Origin: Pseudomonas sp.
GTDB lineage: Bacteria > Pseudomonadota > Gammaproteobacteria > Pseudomonadales > Pseudomonadaceae
Direction: 5' to 3'
Assembly: GCF_030147005.1 (NCBI RefSeq)
Contig: NZ_JASLAW010000186.1
Location: 1-13,232 of the forward strand
Length of the DNA stretch: 13,232 bases
The notes below the pieces were generated by a model. The model was not told the origin of the DNA, searched no databases, and saw nothing but the letters and a program-made list of their open reading frames with translations. The position numbers and the translations under genes are program-made. The number at the start of each line of letters is the position of its first letter. Positions within the stretch are counted from its first letter, which is position 1. Below, in pieces: positions 12,297 to 13,232 of the stretch.

Positions 12297-13232
12297 ATGA
12301 GCGTTCGCGTCGGCATTGTCATGGACCCTATCGCCAGCATTTCCTATAAAAAGGACAGCTCGCTGGCCATGCTCCTGGCCGCTCAGGCCCGCGGCTGGAC
12401 CCTGTTCTATATGGAACAGCGCGACCTTTACCAGGGCGACGGCGAAGCCCGCGCGCGGATGCGCCCGTTGCAGGTATTCGCCAACCCCGAGAAGTGGTTC
12501 GAACTGCAGGATGAAATCGACAGCCCCTTGAGCGATCTGGACGTGATCCTGATGCGCAAGGACCCGCCGTTCGACATGGAATTCGTCTACTCCACCTACC
12601 TGCTCGAGCAGGCCGAACGCGCCGGCGTGTTGATCGTCAACAAGCCGCAAAGCCTGCGCGACTGCAATGAAAAACTGTTCGCCACGCTGTTCCCGCAGTG
12701 CACGCCGCCTACCGTGGTCAGCCGCCGCGCCGACGTGCTGCGCGAGTTCGCCGCCAAGCACGGTGATGTGATCCTCAAGCCGCTGGACGGCATGGGCGGC
12801 ACCTCGATCTTCCGTCACCGTGCGGGCGATCCCAACCTGTCGGTGATCCTGGAAACCCTGACCGCGCTGGGCACCCAGCAGATCATGGGCCAGGCCTACC
12901 TGCCTGCGATCAAGGACGGCGACAAACGCATCCTGATGATCGACGGCGAGCCGGTGGATTATTGCCTGGCGCGCATCCCGGCGGCCGGCGAGACCCGTGG
13001 CAACCTGGCGGCCGGTGGTCGTGGTGAGGCGCGGCCGCTGTCGGACAAGGATCGCTGGATCGCCGCTCAAGTCGGCCCGACCCTTCGCGAAAAAGGCCTG
13101 CTGTTTGTAGGACTTGACGTAATTGGTGAGCACCTCACCGAAATCAACGTCACCAGCCCGACCTGTATTCGCGAGATTGATAACGCATTTGGCACGAACA
13201 TCGGCGAAATGCTGATGGCGGCCATTGAGCGA
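12297..13232 (+). CDS. gshB: Glutathione synthetase (3' end cut by the window)
   Basis: Cytoplasmic ATP-grasp ligase that joins gamma-glutamylcysteine and glycine with ATP to give glutathione. 312 codons are present without a stop; P. aeruginosa GshB has 317, so only about five codons and the stop are missing. N-terminal domain starts S-V-R-V-G-I-V-M-D-P-I. ATP-grasp features: I-L-K-P-L-D-G-M-G-G at ~159-168 (nucleotide-binding Lys and glycine-rich loop), G-E-T-R-G-N-L-A-A-G-G-R-G at ~241-253, and the metal-binding D274, E282 and N284 in V-G-L-D-V-I-G and T-E-I-N-V-T-S-P-T. The start ATG has AGAGGA (12283-12288) 8 nt upstream. Divergent from pilG, the known Pseudomonas arrangement; no functional link to pili is implied. 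Confidence 0.97.
   Translation, partial: MSVRVGIVMDPIASISYKKDSSLAMLLAAQARGWTLFYMEQRDLYQGDGEARARMRPLQVFANPEKWFELQDEIDSPLSDLDVILMRKDPPFDMEFVYSTYLLEQAERAGVLIVNKPQSLRDCNEKLFATLFPQCTPPTVVSRRADVLREFAAKHGDVILKPLDGMGGTSIFRHRAGDPNLSVILETLTALGTQQIMGQAYLPAIKDGDKRILMIDGEPVDYCLARIPAAGETRGNLAAGGRGEARPLSDKDRWIAAQVGPTLREKGLLFVGLDVIGEHLTEINVTSPTCIREIDNAFGTNIGEMLMAAIER

Noticed and set aside
12273..13133. Minus-strand open frame of 286 codons opposite gshB
   Set aside because: Antisense shadow of an unmistakable GshB coding sequence; no domain recognised.

Overview
The window looks like chromosome of a fluorescent pseudomonad, most likely the Pseudomonas fluorescens group. The reasons are high-GC codon use, very close resemblance to P. 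aeruginosa PilG/PilH/PilI/PilJ/ChpA/ChpC and GshB, the divergent gshB-pilG gene order known from Pseudomonas, and a REP palindrome of the kind common in P. fluorescens genomes. These assignments come from recognising protein sequences by eye; no database search was run.

Layout, left to right. Positions 1-513 are a convergent intergenic region. It holds the last codons of a plus-strand DnaQ-like exonuclease gene, a 270-bp tandem duplication that repeats this gene's tail, REP palindromes (one single, one inverted pair with perfect 28-bp arms), and terminator-like hairpins facing both ways. Positions 514-2184 (minus) encode a BCCT-family, betaine-type transporter with its own RBS and a weak candidate promoter. 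Positions 2323-12057 (minus) are a Pil-Chp chemosensory operon, transcribed pilG-pilH-pilI-pilJ-chpA-chpC. A 239-bp divergent regulatory region follows, and gshB (glutathione synthetase, plus strand) runs off the right edge a few codons before its expected end.

The Pil-Chp genes form a chemotaxis-like pathway that in P. aeruginosa controls type IV pilus twitching, surface sensing and cAMP level. PilJ is the membrane receptor. PilI and ChpC are CheW-type couplers. ChpA is a large CheA-type kinase with multiple phosphotransfer modules and its own receiver. PilG and PilH are single-domain receivers. Compared with the P. aeruginosa cluster (pilGHIJK-chpABCDE), this locus has no pilK (methyltransferase), chpB (methylesterase), chpD or chpE, so the receptor-adaptation pair is missing here. 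ChpA is also shorter (1937 residues against about 2470) but keeps both odd phosphotransfer modules, in which Ser or Thr replaces His.

The points most worth a second look are the adaptation-less Pil-Chp operon, a 27-codon frame that exactly bridges pilJ and chpA where pilK would sit, the modular repeats and degenerate phosphosites of ChpA, and the tandem duplication whose right end falls inside a REP pair. I did not find an entirely new system in this window.
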